Shown one piece after another: positions 11,690-23,479 of a stretch of 64,000 nt of DNA. This DNA comes from Thereva unica. Lineage: Eukaryota; Arthropoda; Insecta; Diptera; Therevidae. Location: positions 92,141,975 to 92,205,974 of the forward strand of contig OX465285.1 of the NCBI GenBank assembly GCA_949987705.1, in the 5' to 3' direction. Position 1 is the first letter of the stretch. Each line of letters opens with the position of its first letter. The notes under the pieces are model-generated. The model did not search any database. It saw only the letters and a list, made by a program, of their open reading frames with translations, and had not been told where the DNA came from. The translations under genes and the position numbers were made by a program.

Positions 11690-11995
11690 CGAAGTCACAG
11701 GCGATAAAATAAAGGACGAGTTTTATATGCGACTGAATGTGGTTTTTGTTTTATCCCAAAGGGAGACATCATTGTTTTTGTGGGCGATGCATGGTGCTAG
11801 ATGGACAGCTATTGTGGAGGATGTCAAGAGCTTTAGGGGAGGATATGCTGGAAGAGGCCACTATTTGGTAGTAGTAAGTATTCGTCTAAAATCGTCGCAA
11901 CCAGACGATTAAACTTTGACCTTTTACGGACAACATTAAAAGCCGAGAATTTGCGAGAAATCTGCAACAAACCTTCAACCAGATGGATTTACGAC
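11690..11995 (+). pseudogene. Decayed AP-endonuclease domain of an RTE-type LINE
   Basis: The plus strand reads GDKIKDEFYMRLN (matching the KDEFY..L block upstream of the GDFN motif), then skips to RWTAIVEDVKSFRGGYAGRGHYLVVVSIRLK (matching the end of the domain: R...DVR..RGAD..SDHHLVVA..RLK), then a frameshift into a FDLLRTTLKAENLREICNK-type block seen after the domain. The segment holding the GDFNA and N-Q-I-D motifs is deleted, and the near-invariant catalytic S-D-H is G-R-G-H at about 11850-11861. It is therefore inactive. Identification rests on remembered family motifs. Confidence 0.65.
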
Positions 11996-14017
11996 CTGAA
12001 AGGAAACCCTTGCTCCAGTTCTTTAGAAGTAAGTCAATACCAATAGTTTGGAGTTTGCTGCTACTTTTAACCCAAAAAAATAGTGATGTCGCTGCGATCA
12101 GTATTTAGTGACTTATTTCCAAATTGACGCCATCTATCGGGAAAACTTTACTAATATTTTAAAACACTTTTTAAATTTTTAACATTTCACATTTCATCCA
12201 GATTAAAATCAATATAATTCCTACCTCTATATAGTCCTTGCACAGGACGATAAATATGAATCCTCGTCACAATTCCATTGAAATCTGAAAAAATAAATCT
12301 CTTCAATAAAATCCGGGATTTCTTCTACCTTAATGATTCCGATACATTCCCAATTAATACCCATGTACTTCAAAGTCCCGTATTATTCGGACCCTGGATC
12401 CTTGTATAAATAATATCATCCCTGTCACTATTTTTTTATATAGTAAATATATATGTATGTATGTACAATAAATATTCGAGAGAATAATGTCACTTGCTAT
12501 AAACTGCTACCGTTGAACTAGAGGTTGTTGACAGAGATCAAGACGACAGAAGCTGGTTGGATTTCGTTGTAATCACATCATATAGTATAGTGTCCCACGT
12601 CCACGTACCTACAGCTTGGTGGAAAAATAGGATATCCTTACAAAAATTACCAACAACAACTCCACCTCTACACCAACCAACAATAGCACAAATATTTTCC
12701 ACCAAAGACAAAATCCATCTCGACAGTGTCAAAATGTAGAACGTTGAGGTATACTCCTCGTTATGCTTGGATACCCTTAAATAATGGTCACCCTGTAAAG
12801 TAGGTTATAAGGATGAGTTTTACGATGGGAATACTAAAAATTTATTTTATACTTGGATAAGACGTTGATATCTTTTATAAACGTGTTGTTTGCTGCCATG
12901 AAATTTTTATTTTAAAGTTTTTTTTTTCGCTTCGTCCTTTCATTTTTCCTTTTGTTTTTTTTTTTTCATATTCTGTGTATATAAATTTCTGTACAAAAAT
13001 TTTTGTCACGCTATTATGACACTGAAAGTATCCTGCACCAGCTGAAAAGTATCTGCAGAAGTAGTTTGCATTTATGTGTTAGGATGGCAAAAATGTCCGG
13101 GGAATAAAAAATATATATAACAACAAAAAGGAAATTTTTTGTGACTAGGGAAATTACTTAAATGCAAGTAAAAGTTTTTTATTTAATAAAAAATAAACAA
13201 AATATAAAAACAAAACCATTACGACAAAATCTTTTATATTTTTTAGTATTCTTTCGCCCCCTAAAAACTATGGAAGGAAGCGTCTTGCAGTTGATCCCTT
13301 GCTAACTTCTTCTGTACTTCTTGGTGGTGTTACGACCATCCAGCAATAATCGTGGGAAGATACTTGGGGATGGGATCAAAAATCATTAGATCATACTTGT
13401 CGCTTGTCAAAACTGGTTAAGCTGACAAACCAGGAGATCGTCGATGATTAATGGTCATGGAATCCCTTCTGCAGAGAACAAATCCTTCTTCATGGCTATA
13501 TAAGGTCATGACCGATTTCCGTTTTCTTGGTGGTAGTTAATATTCTCTGGTTCTGAACAGGATTTCTGTCAACTTTACGGGGGGAATGCTTATGGAACAC
13601 CTTCGTGCTTGTGTAGATTTTTATTAATCGGAAGGGAAAAAGTTGTTAAACATAGAAATAATGCGATGATAGAAAGGATTGAGAGGAAGAAATCAGGAAT
13701 CTCTCATGTTAAGAGGGCGAAAGACATTGTATAGACAGGGAAAACCCCGGCACCCCCGGAAGGACTGACCCAATACTTAATTTGTCTCCTCTTCAGCCAG
13801 GCGTTAGAAAAAGTTATCCAAGGTTCGAATGTGTAGGTAGGAAAACACTTCTTAATGCATCTCTTAAATTTTGATTTATGTAAACAAAGTCGACATCATT
13901 GGAAGAGTACGGAAAAGTTATAAAGGAAGATTTGAGTGAAGAGTGGACAGCATGCAATCCTAGGCTAAAAATCAATGAAAGCATCCAATAAAAATGCCAG
14001 TACGCTTCCGATGCTCT
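11996..14017. other. Unassigned AT-rich stretch
   Basis: Two opposite frames at 12538-12739 overlap fully and neither is recognised. ATGT microsatellite near 12450-12465. No repeat shared with other parts of the window was found. A non-coding reading is preferred. Confidence 0.5.
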
Positions 14018-14229
14018 ATTCATACTTCACGGCAGACACCCACAGACACACACAGACATGAACCGCGCAGACAAAATATTCTTTCCATGAATACTAGTCG
14101 GGCACGACCCGTGTCTGTCCACGTCCGTGTCACGGTAGATGTGAATACGTCCATGCACAATGAATAAAAGTATATTATTTTGCCTGGCGCGGCGCGTGTC
14201 TGGCACTCTCGATATCTGTAGGTATGAAT
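14018..14229. mobile_element. Possible MITE with ATTCATAC terminal inverted repeats
   Basis: ATTCATACTT at 14018-14027 is mirrored by AGGTATGAAT at 14220-14229. The interior is rich in ACAGACAC and GTCCGTGTC-type repeats and locally GC-rich. Termini are short and no target duplication is clear, so this is tentative. Confidence 0.35.
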
Positions 14230-15018
14230 GGGCCTTTAACCGGTTAATAACAGGGTGCTAAAGTTCTGCTTAGGTCGGGCCTTTACCTATCGGATGGTAT
14301 ACCTCTTTTTTACCTAGTAGTCTGGTGCTGAAACAGAGCCATCCCGAAAACACTGCTATGATCAAATCTACAAACGCTGTCATACTTAGATATAAGATAT
14401 CGTAATGGAATGAAGCTCGGCAAACTACAATGGCAAGTATCAAGCTTATATGAGTAAAGAGTAACCTGTTCAGGGGTCCTTTGCGTCAAGAACTTATATG
14501 TTTGTCGTCAGATTGACCCGCTCGTCTGCATGCATAATAAAATTGTGATAGCTTTTCCCAGCCCTTCCCCGCTCCACCAAGCGCATGTCATCAGTTGGTT
14601 GATGAGACTCAACTCGTTTTAGGAGGCCAGTTCTTTCTCGATGCCCCCCGATGTCAGAGTCGCAATATTAATGGTTAGAAGAAGGTGGAATAAAATATCG
14701 CCATGTCTTCGGGAAATGATTTCATAGCTTTACAAAATGTCGATGGCAAAAGAAAGAAGTAAAGAAAATGAATAAACAGAAGAGACAACCCGAGTAAAAG
14801 TAAAAGATTACCTTACAACAGGCGAACACTGGCCTCTTGGCTTTTTAAGATGCATATGATGGCCGTAAAGTTTTTAACTAGGTATATTTAATGGGGACAC
14901 AGACGGGTTCACGATGGCTAAACATGACCAAAAGATTTACATAAATGGCCAAGTACTGATCTGTACACGCATATTCGACGGCAAATTCGAACCAAACAAA
15001 GAATCCGCACCAAATTTT
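14230..15018. other. Unassigned stretch
   Basis: No gene, RNA or shared repeat was recognised. The minus frame 14878-15096 runs into the terminus of the next element and is not supported as a gene. Confidence 0.45.
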
Positions 15019-16020
15019 TAACTTCCCAGTATAGGAAGTTATTGTAATCGGTCCGAAAATCGAAATCGAAAATTTCAACGTATTTTCATCTTTCAAGGTC
15101 CCAGGAGCATTTTAAGCAAAAAATTGGGAGGAAGTATGTGTGTGTGTGTATGTGCGTACGGATGTGGTCATTTTTTCCTGCACGATATCGCGCGAATCAA
15201 AACTGATATCGACTTCGTTGAGGTGTCGTTCGAAGCGTATTAACCGAAATATGATCTGAAAAGATTTTCATGAAATTCGGTCCAGCCGTTTTTTTGTTTA
15301 AGCGACGTAAGTGATTTTTGTACCTGCATGATATCGCCCGAACCACGAAAGATATTGACTTACTTGAGGTGCCGTTCGAAGCGTATTAGCGACAATATAA
15401 TCTGAAAAGATTTTTATAATATTCGGTCCAGCGGTTTTTTGGTTTAAATGACTTAAGTGATTTTTGTACCTGCACGATATCGCGCGAACTATAAAAGATA
15501 TCGACTTAGTTGACGTGCCGTTCGAAGAGTATTAACCAAAATATGATCTGAAAAGATTTTCATAAAATTCGGTCCAGCCGTTTTTTTGTTTAAGCGGCGT
15601 AAGTGATTTTTGTACCTGCACGATATCGCCCGAACCACGAAAGATATTGACTTACTTCAGGTGCCGTTCGAAGCGTATTAGGGACAATATAATCTGAAAA
15701 GATTTTTATAAAATTCGGTCCAGCGGTTTTTGGTTTAAATGACTTAAGTGATTTTTGTACCTGCACGATATCGCGCGAACCAAAACTGATATCGACTTCA
15801 TTGAGGTGCCGAAAAACATTAATACATCAATTTTATATACATTTTCGTCATCCTAATCTTGTAAGTGCGCACATTTAGTTTGACATTTTAGCGAAAATAT
15901 TGATAAACAATTGTGACAAATTCTCGGTATTATAGATACCTATATTCTATATTGCCTATTGTTCATTTATTATTAAAATATCCAATCATATATTCAACAT
16001 CCATCATACTGGGAAGTTGA
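15019..16020. mobile_element. Non-autonomous DNA transposon (about 1.0 kb) with AACTTCCCAGTAT termini and a satellite-like interior
   Basis: TAACTTCCCAGTAT at 15019-15032 is mirrored by ATACTGGGAAGTTGA at 16007-16020. Just inside the left end a small hairpin AACTTCC..GGAAGTT forms. The interior holds 4.2 copies of a 146-bp tandem repeat (15178-15805) and no coding sequence. A target duplication was not clear, so superfamily is not assigned. The AACTTCC..GTAATCGG head is of a type I recall from arthropod repeats, but I cannot name it. Confidence 0.65.
15178..15805 (+). repeat. 146-bp tandem repeat in alternating A-B-A-B-A order (292-bp higher-order unit)
   Basis: CTGCA(C/T)GATATCG starts at 15178, 15324, 15470, 15616 and 15761, spacing 146, 146, 146, 145. 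Units 1, 3 and 5 carry CGCGCGAA and, where complete, ATATGATCTGAAAAG and GTCCAGCCG; units 2 and 4 carry CGCCCGAACCACGAAAG, CAATATAATCTG and GTCCAGCGG. Unit 5 is cut after about 40 bases. The alternation means the array grew by duplicating a 292-bp dimer. AT(A/T)TCGGTCCAGC(C/G)G recurs in each full unit. Confidence 0.9.
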
Positions 16021-16174
16021 TCGTGCGGACCGAAAGGGTCGAACTCACATCCCAACTAGTTTAGTAGTGAAATTGCGCCAGTACCTATGTATACACGTGT
16101 AGTTTTGACGAGTTTCTTTTTTTAAAGAAAGCGTATGCCCGGTGGTGTGTGTGTGTGGTCCACGGCCTTCTGAT

Positions 16175-16255
16175 ATCCAGACCGAGGACTATGTTTCAAT
16201 CGCGGACGATGTTCGCCCGTTGTAAGGCCATCTTTTATTTTTATTCGAGAAGTAA
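16175..16255 (+). repeat. Dispersed repeat family C, copy 1
   Basis: GTTCGCCCGTTGTAAGGCC followed by TTTTATTTTTATTCGAG. The same block occurs at 38010-38075 and 57425-57490. Upstream sequence is related between the latter two (AAGCGGCCG). Probably the 3' end of a short retroposon, since the shared part ends in a T-rich then variable flank; type not established. Confidence 0.6.
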
Positions 16256-18618
16256 AAAGGGATTGTAGCAAAGCAGAGGAACTAGAAACGGCAAAAAGGA
16301 CTATGCAAATGGGACCTCAACGCTTCATTTTTGTGTTAGCAGTAATATATAAGGAACCATTCCAAAAGCAGCTGGAGAAACAGTATGCTGACAGAATCCT
16401 ACGGAAACGTCCTCCTTAATACTAAGTCTCCGGATTGCAAAGAAGTGGTGCCAGGCCGGTGCCTAAAATTGCAAGGGGAGCTAGCAGTTCCCTCAAGTAG
16501 AAAAGATGCGCTTGTAGAACAGTTTGTTCACGTCACTGGGTATGGATAACAATTTTTTCTTTGTGAGAAAATTAGGTTTTGGCACCAACCTTTGCACTAT
16601 CAGTCCTTCATGCGCAGCAGTCATGGCGCAAGGTATAGACCTAATTCGAAATATGGATAGGGTATACAGCAGGTCTTGAGCAGACTAGGTGGACCTGTAG
16701 CAGAAGCTGATGAATTTTAGGTTTGAATTATAGAATAAATAGAATGTTTAAATGGCGACCACTCATTTCCAGCTTGGGAGCCAGAAGAGTTGTAAGATCG
16801 ATGTGGCATGGCTCAACTTAGGTTGAAGCTCTCTCGCTGGTGCGTTGGGTATAGGTTTGATTTGATGTTATTAAAGCCCGGAGGAACGATTAAAAAAAAT
16901 TTTATCATGGTATAATTCGCCTTAATTTATCTTATTTCACATCCGATTAAAATTGGTACTAACCAGCCCATAACTACTAAAAAATTACATCCCAAAGGTA
17001 ATCCTTTGATATTAGTTAATCTCCCTCCAGAAAGCGGATATGCTTGTACCTTATGAAGTAAATATTAGAGAATAAAGTTTACTTAAAAAAAAATTCGCTT
17101 TTAAATAGTTACATTAACTTGATTCTTTTCTTTATAAAATTTTAACTAGTTTAAAAGTTTCCACCAGAAAAGCTTTTAGCTGGTTTTGTAACAAACTAAA
17201 AGAGAGGAAAATCCTTTTTTTTTACAGAATCGCCTTTCCCTTAACCAGGAAGAAAGCAGCAAAGACCATCGCGATAAGAGCCTTAACTAAAATACAACAA
17301 GAGCCTTCTAACGTCCATTTTTTTTCGTTCGTTTGGCTGGTTGGTTGGTGTTGTTGTTGATGTGTCCAACCCCCCACCGCTCATCTACTTTTCTTATACA
17401 AAGCTTCCGGTTTGCCACACAGGGATGGAAAATAATTAGTTTTCAACAATGTATCTCCTTATTGTTCTATGTTTTACACACTGCAATATATGGGTTAATT
17501 TTAATTAAAGTTTACCCTATAACGTAAAGCACTTTGTGGACTTTTAATTATGAAACTGTGCTTGTCCTACTGGAGGCGGCCCATTGAAAGTCAGTATAAA
17601 GTTTAGTGGAAAACGAGGAGTAAAACTTTGTCTTATATTATCACTAATTAAGGAAAAATGAAAATCCACCTACACACACGCTTTGCACAATCACACTAGG
17701 TACACGAAAAAGAAACCGAGGCAGGACCGAGCAAGGGGTGCTCATTTGTTTGATAATATTTACAGGGGGAGAGGGTTCTTTTTTGTATAAAAAGGGTATG
17801 GTTTTCCACCCAGGATAACACAGTAGTGACACAGAGGGTATATGTGTGGACATGTGGTGGATATCGCTTCAATCCTTTACAAACACAACACTTCAACAGG
17901 TTGCTGTTGTTCCACAGCCAGCACTCTCAAACACTTTGTAAAGGATCTTATGCAGAGGAAAATATTTTGCTGCAGTGAACATTTTTCTTTTTTAGAAAAA
18001 AAAAAAAAAAAAAAAAAAACCGGATAATATCTAAACACAATTTTTTTTACACAGCAGAATGTTACAAAGTGAAAAGCAGGACATAACTTGTATGGTGGCG
18101 CATTTATGTTGGATAAACATAGTTTCACAATTTTTGGACTAAAAACAAAATCTAAATTAAGAAAAAAAAAAAAAACATTGGCTCTGTTTTCCACAATTTT
18201 CCCCCTTGCCTTGTTTTAATAATAATTATTATCAAAAGTTGTTTACTACTAGCTGCAGCCATTCCAGGAAAATAAAGTGTAATTAAAATTGTTTCCCGAC
18301 TTTGAATCCTTATTTTCGCGTCCTCCTGAATTGAACGTGCCACTGTAATTAAATATTTGTATTTCAAGTGAAAACTTTTCCCATCAATTTGTTCGTTTTT
18401 TTTTGGTGATGTTGTATTTCGTAAACTTCGGCCTGATACAAATTTGTTTCAAGCGAAATTATTTTTATAACTATGATTTTAATAAATTTACCAACAAATT
18501 TTTGTTTGTTTATGATTGACTAATTAATTTTAAGATTAATTAGTCGTTAGAGGCTGCCGACCAAAAACTTATCGGTTAAGTTATACGTGGACACTAAAAG
18601 ATGTATACAGTATATATA
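16256..18618. other. Unassigned stretch with homopolymers
   Basis: No gene recognised. Overlapping frames at 17644-18194 on the minus strand are translations of T- and A-rich DNA. A run of A at about 17995-18019 and others near 18163-18175 may be old poly-A tails or slippage. Confidence 0.45.
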
Positions 18619-18945
18619 CAGAGTGCGCCAAGTAGATCTTCGGTATTTTAACATTGAATAACTCCGAATATTTTTACCCAATTTTGACAAATCTACACTA
18701 TTCTGAAACGCCATTCAGTACCATTTTAGCCATGAGTCAATACACACCGAAAGAACGCGCTGAAATTGTTGCGCTTTACATTGAAAGATTCGTTCACTTG
18801 TCAAAATTGTGCGTGCTTATCGCAAAAACTGCAGAAATTTAGCGCTTTTCGACAATTTTTGCAACTGCCAATCAAAAGTGACACATGTAGATCACTGCTG
18901 GTTCCCAGTTTCAACCGACCTAATACCTACTTTCGATTCGTATTT
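18619..18945 (+). pseudogene. Mariner-like transposon remnant: 5' terminus and transposase N-terminus
   Basis: A TA dinucleotide (18617-18618) precedes CAGAGTGCGCCAAGTAG, resembling the CAGGGTGCGCCA terminus of many mariner-type elements. At 18732 an ATG opens MSQYTPKERAEIVALYIE, matching the N-terminal helix-turn-helix (DUF4817-like) of such transposases. A one-base frameshift near 18785-18800 moves the continuation to SLVKIVRAYRKNCRN in another frame. Homology fades by about 18945; catalytic domain and 3' terminus were not found, so this is a dead 5' fragment. Confidence 0.65.
18850..18936 (+). repeat. 87-bp block repeated at 21877-21960
   Basis: The segment from CAATTTTTGCAACTG through CAATCAAAAGTGACAC, GTAGATCA and CAACCGACC to AATACCTACTTTC is repeated with a few changes at 21877-21960. 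It overlaps the decaying end of the mariner-like fragment, so the copy at 21877 is probably another piece of the same element with its transposase start missing. Confidence 0.65.
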
Positions 18946-19263
18946 TGGTGAAGGATTTCTTTGGGTATGGGTAGGGTACCGAATCGGTACTCGATTCTTT
19001 ACTCATGTCAGTATTTGGCTTTCGATTCGACTCATGTCAGTACTCGTACTTTTAACCGAGTACTTTCAATCATATCAAGACTCATAGGGTAGAAACCAGC
19101 ACTCAGTACAATTTGCATATGAGTCAGAATTTAAGCTAACTGCAAGTTTATTTCAGGCGTGACTATTTTCCATATAAAAACAATACCTATTTTTTTTGCA
19201 TTGATTAAGGGATTTAAACATCACTGAACTCTTCTTAACTGAGGCCGGAAAATACGCTCCAAA

Positions 19264-19378
19264 CGCAAATTTGAGCTCTTTTATAGCACAGAAATTTATA
19301 TGCATTTCTATCAAACGTGGATTCCAGACAGAGCGAAATGCATGCAAATTTCTGTGCGATAAAAGAGCTGCAATTGGC
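19264..19378. repeat. Foldback hairpin with about 45-bp arms
   Basis: The left arm 19264-19309 (core AGCTCTTTTATAGCACAGAA) is mirrored by 19334-19378 (core TTCTGTGCGATAAAAGAGCT), leaving a loop of about 24 bases. Only a few mismatches interrupt the arms. Outside, weaker symmetry (AGGCC) suggests a larger foldback MITE of about 160 bp. A transcript would fold into a stem of microRNA-precursor size, but nothing shows it is expressed. Confidence 0.75.
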
Positions 19379-19617
19379 GCTTGGGTTGTGAACAGGCCTT
19401 TTATAGATTTGAATTTATATCCCATACCGAGTAAACTTCCAGACTCCCCCGTTCTTAGGCTAAAATAGGCACGCACAACGTCAAAATGCCTGCATGGCAG
19501 CCGAAACAGCCACGGTACGCCTGAGTAAAAATTATCCAAACGAAGTACAGTACGCTCACAGTTTTTTATACTAAAACGAGCAACATTGAGGCTTTAAAAA
19601 ATAAAGGGTGCCATTAA

Positions 19618-19705
19618 GCATATTAAGTAGACCGGTTATCGTACGATTGCGTAGGTCAAGCAGCATTGGACGGGGTGAGTACTTGGTTGGGGGACCACTT
19701 TGTAA
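19618..19705 (+). repeat. 5S rRNA-like head of a SINE (SINE3 type), copy 1
   Basis: The order CCGGTTATCGTACGATTGCG, then GGTCAAGCAGCATTGGACG, then GGTGAGTACTTGGTTGGGGG and ACCACTT tracks the middle and 3' half of eukaryotic 5S rRNA (CGGTTCTCGTCCGATC, AAGCAGCGTCGGGCG, GGTTAGTACTT.GATGGGGGACC). These are the type 1 polymerase III promoter elements (box A, intermediate element, box C). The 5' part of 5S is missing or diverged and the sequence continues into unrelated DNA, so it is not a functional 5S gene; SINE3 retroposons have exactly this head. A second copy is at 38417. Confidence 0.7.
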
Positions 19706-21876
19706 AGCGACACTCGCGTTTGGAATGGTCGATTGCGAATACATTCTTATCTGCTACAGAGGCGTGCCTAACTCTGGCGAGCGCATTTTTACAATTTATT
19801 GCCTGTAGCGAGCACATTTGTGCTATGCTAAGCTAAGCAACATAAGTATTTGTATTCTGCGCAGCCGAAAATCGAGTAATGCATAGGTGCGTTAATTGTG
19901 ATAAGCGAAGGGAGCGATAATTTTTTGGATAACCTAAAACAAACCCCGCTTTGTTAATTAACCCGCTACTATCTAAACCCATACACGTACCACCAAGGTA
20001 ACATCCAGACATATTCATTATCCTGATAAATAAAAAAGAACATCATATAAAGCTAAGCTAATCTCATGATAGGTGGTTATCACATCCACTGCAGCCCCAT
20101 TAACCATTCAACTTGAAACATTCTTCCAAATTTGAATGTTAAGGACTTTCTAAACTCCCAATGGCACTTAAGCTTTTAATATAAGATTATCAGTTAACAA
20201 ACTCTCTGCTTACGTGAACTTCTTACCCTCAAAAACTAAATTAATAAATTTTTGGCTCACAAGTCTAGACTGTAGGTGGATCACCGTCGTCGCCCATCCC
20301 TATGGATTGGAGGAGATTCAACGAAATCTCTCATATGTGCTTTTTGTAGCAAAAGTAATTTTTCCATAAAATACAAAGTGAAATTTAAGGCTTTAAGAGT
20401 ATCTCATAACAATTGTTTTTTTCTTTTGGGAGAGGAGAAGAGAAAAATAACACATACTCAAAGTAAAAATAATAACTTCTTATCCTTAAGATGGTAAACA
20501 AAAAAAAAAGGGAAAAAGACAAGACAGAGAAAAAATTCCATATCTGCGATGCTATCTGTGAAGGCGTCACAGTAACAACTTTAATGTTTGCAATAACCTC
20601 AAAGCACGTCGTAGACATAATAATCACAAGTTTGGCTTAATATTTTGGGCCATTAAGCCTGCGAATCAGAAATCTTATACTTCTCGGGACCGTTATCACC
20701 TTACCAGATCACTCTTTTTCGTGTATCTATATATCCAGAGAAACTCGAAGGAAATCTCATTTCCACTCAGACCCTGACTAAACACTTCCACCACCCTCAC
20801 CATTGGCACCATTCCTCTAGCCCCTCCAATCTTCTACCATCGATGGTATCCCCTTTGGTGTGCAAAATATAAGCCACATTCCCGACCAACAAACTTAAGG
20901 GCGAGAAGCAGTTCTTCACCCGCCCAAAAAGGATGCTCTCGGCTTGATATGTAGTTGTATGTAGTAGTGGCACTGGATGCTGAAGATGGCTGCGGCGGGA
21001 ACGAAAGCCACGTACCTTGTTTGGTGGTTTTGTATGCCTGTGAAGACTTTCTTCATGGAAAATAAATCACCCAGTGATTTTGATTTAAGATACGAAGGAG
21101 TCACAGAGATGTAAATCATAATCCCATACGGGGCGCATCATCATAAATAAACATAACAATAAAATTTATATGAACCCGGACTTCACACCGCGCGCGCGAG
21201 TACCCATAAACGAAGAAGCGGAGGCGAGCGGTAAAGCAATTCCCGCCCTTGGTACCATAGGGTCTTCTGTCTCTCTTCTGGCTCATCTCTTGTCTGTGTG
21301 TCATTTAAATTCATCCTTCTATGGTGCGACATCTTTGTGTCATTTGTGTCAGCATTATTTTCTGGGTATCGAAAGATGAATCTGTTTCAGCCACATAGCC
21401 TCACCCTCGCGACTCTTACTGCCACCGAGAAAATACTATCATCCATAAGGACACGGCCAGACACTTCCTTTCGGAGGCTTGTTTTTTGATTAAGACGGAA
21501 ACAATTTCCCAATTGTGTTAAACGTTCGCAGGACGAGATTTATTGTTTTTGGATTTTAAGCGCGTGCCACGAGCATGAATGAAGTTGTTGGGAAAATGTG
21601 AAATGAAATTCATATCAGGCATAGAGGGCCAGAGATGTCGTGGATCAAGTTGGATGTATAAACTAGAATTTCACTTCAGGGTTGAGAAACTTTATTTTTT
21701 CGGCGATATGTCAACACTGGCTAAGTGGGAGACTATAGCAATGAATATTTTACCAAAAAGCTGTCAATCAGTAGTTTATATAAAAATTTCTTGCACCCAA
21801 TTAGTGTAATGCCAAAATCGTTAAGGCGACAGTAGTTCTACGGCGGTAAGCCTAAAAACTCAGCAAAATACATTCT
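19706..21876. other. Unassigned stretch, possible SINE body at the start
   Basis: Immediately downstream of the 5S-like head, 19706-19850 may be the body of that SINE, but the copy at 38417 has a different downstream sequence, so its extent is unknown. Elsewhere there are only short overlapping frames (20385-20627, 20916-21119, 21116-21304, all minus) without recognisable products. A small CGCGCGCG patch lies at 21189. Confidence 0.4.
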
Positions 21877-21960
21877 CAGTTTTTGAAACTGTCAATCAAA
21901 AGTGACATAGGTAGATCATCGCTAGTTCCCAGGTTCAACCGACCCAATACCTACTTTCAA
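21877..21960 (+). repeat. Second copy of the 87-bp block of 18850-18936
   Basis: Carries GAAACTGTCAATCAAAAG, GTGACATAGGTAGATCA, CAACCGACCCAATACCTACTTTC, matching 18850-18936 in the same orientation. Sequence on either side is not recognisably shared. Confidence 0.65.
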
Positions 21961-22746
21961 CTCTACTACAAATTGGTACTATGACATAAGCATAGAGTAT
22001 CACCAGGCTACCACGGCAAGATGTCTGCTAAAAGAGCTTGATTCGGTCTCCAGCTGGTGCGCTACGCCGGATCTAGTGTTGATTCAAACAGGATTGACAG
22101 AACTGGTCTTTCTGGTTGATCTTTAGGCTAGTCACTGCAAACCAAAAACTATTAGACCTTACGCTAGACTCCGTTCTTCACTGGAAATGAACTCAATGAG
22201 TGGATAACCCGATGAGCAGGCGGGCTGATCCCTTGAAGAAAGAAAGAAGTATAGAAATGTTAGGAGTATGTATTAGCAGCTGGACGAATTCCTGGATTTA
22301 CTGTCTCACAGGATCTAGTACTCACCCGTGGTTCTAACAGGTTCGCGTAATAAAAACAAGACTCTGACGAGAGTTTTTGCAGCTTTGCGCAACCTGACTA
22401 AGAAAAAATTATTCTCTCTCAGTCAAATGGTAATCAAAACGATAATATTCCGTAGGATTAAGTTTAAACTAGTCCGGGACTACAAACGCACTCTTGATGG
22501 GCTGGGTATTATCCAGGAGTCGGCTATTTTAGTCTAAGTCACAGTTCATCGGGACTCCGAGGTCAATGAAAACCATCCACCACTCTTGACAATTGGACTC
22601 TGATGAAATATACCAAAAACTAAAAACTTGCATCCGGTTTAGTCAAGTCAGTTTCTTCTTGCGCCATCTCGCAACACGAACAGACAATTGGGGTACTAGT
22701 AAGGAGATCAATGGTTGTCTTGATTACCAGACACCTAGTAAGTAAA
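21961..22746. other. Unassigned stretch
   Basis: No gene or repeat terminus recognised. The plus frame 22328-22537 (69 codons) is basic but resembles no known family. Confidence 0.4.
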
Positions 22747-22991
22747 CATGATGAGTTGAACTCAGGTTGAGCCAGAGTCCAATTACATGTAGGTGTGATT
22801 TGAGTTGATTGAGGGTTGACTGAACTCGATTCAGCTCTGCTACCTGGGTTGAGTTGAAATTATGCATATGGACACGAGTTTATTAGTTGAACAGCCGAAT
22901 TTTGTTGACAGAAGCATCTCTATATTTTGTTTGTGATTTATGACGCGAGTCGAGTCAACTCCAACTCAACTCAACTATTTAACTCATCATG
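22747..22991. mobile_element. MITE with CATGATGAGTT termini and GAGTTGA-rich interior
   Basis: CATGATGAGTT at 22747-22757 is mirrored by AACTCATCATG at 22981-22991, giving a 245-bp unit. The interior repeats GAGTTGA/TCAACTC many times on both strands, typical of subterminal repeats. No coding capacity. The target duplication is unclear. Confidence 0.65.
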
Positions 22992-23419
22992 TATACGTAG
23001 TAACAGTGCACTAGAAGATAATCTATTATATGGAGGATCAGAATGACAGAGACCCCCTTCAGCTGGCTTTGGCTCGGGGTATAAGACACTGTCATTCATG
23101 TTCTCTATCAGACTCTCAAAATAACTGAAGGTTGACTTGAAATCAGGTTCTCCCTTTTTATCATTCTTTAAATGCAAGAAAAGCAAAAACTTTTAAATTA
23201 ATTTCAAAAATATAATTTTCAAAAACAAGTGAAAAGAACCCTTCTAAACTAGTCAAGTGAGTAATGTCTGGTAAACTTTTCATATTTCCTCCCCAATTGT
23301 GAACTAGAATGAGCAAAAATTGAAAGAAGTTTCAAAGCTTTTAGTTTGCCTGGCAAAAAGTATTATTGCCATGACAAAGGGGATACACTTTACCGTTTCT
23401 TATCTCATTTCTTTTTCTC

Positions 23420-23479
<60 letters not shown>

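Noticed and set aside
15178..15805. CRISPR or coding repeat protein in the 146-bp array
   Set aside because: Units are contiguous with no spacers, and stops occur in every frame.
19618..19705. Functional 5S rRNA gene
   Set aside because: The 5' third of 5S is not recognisable, pairing positions are broken, and flanking sequence continues without a pol III terminator at the expected place.
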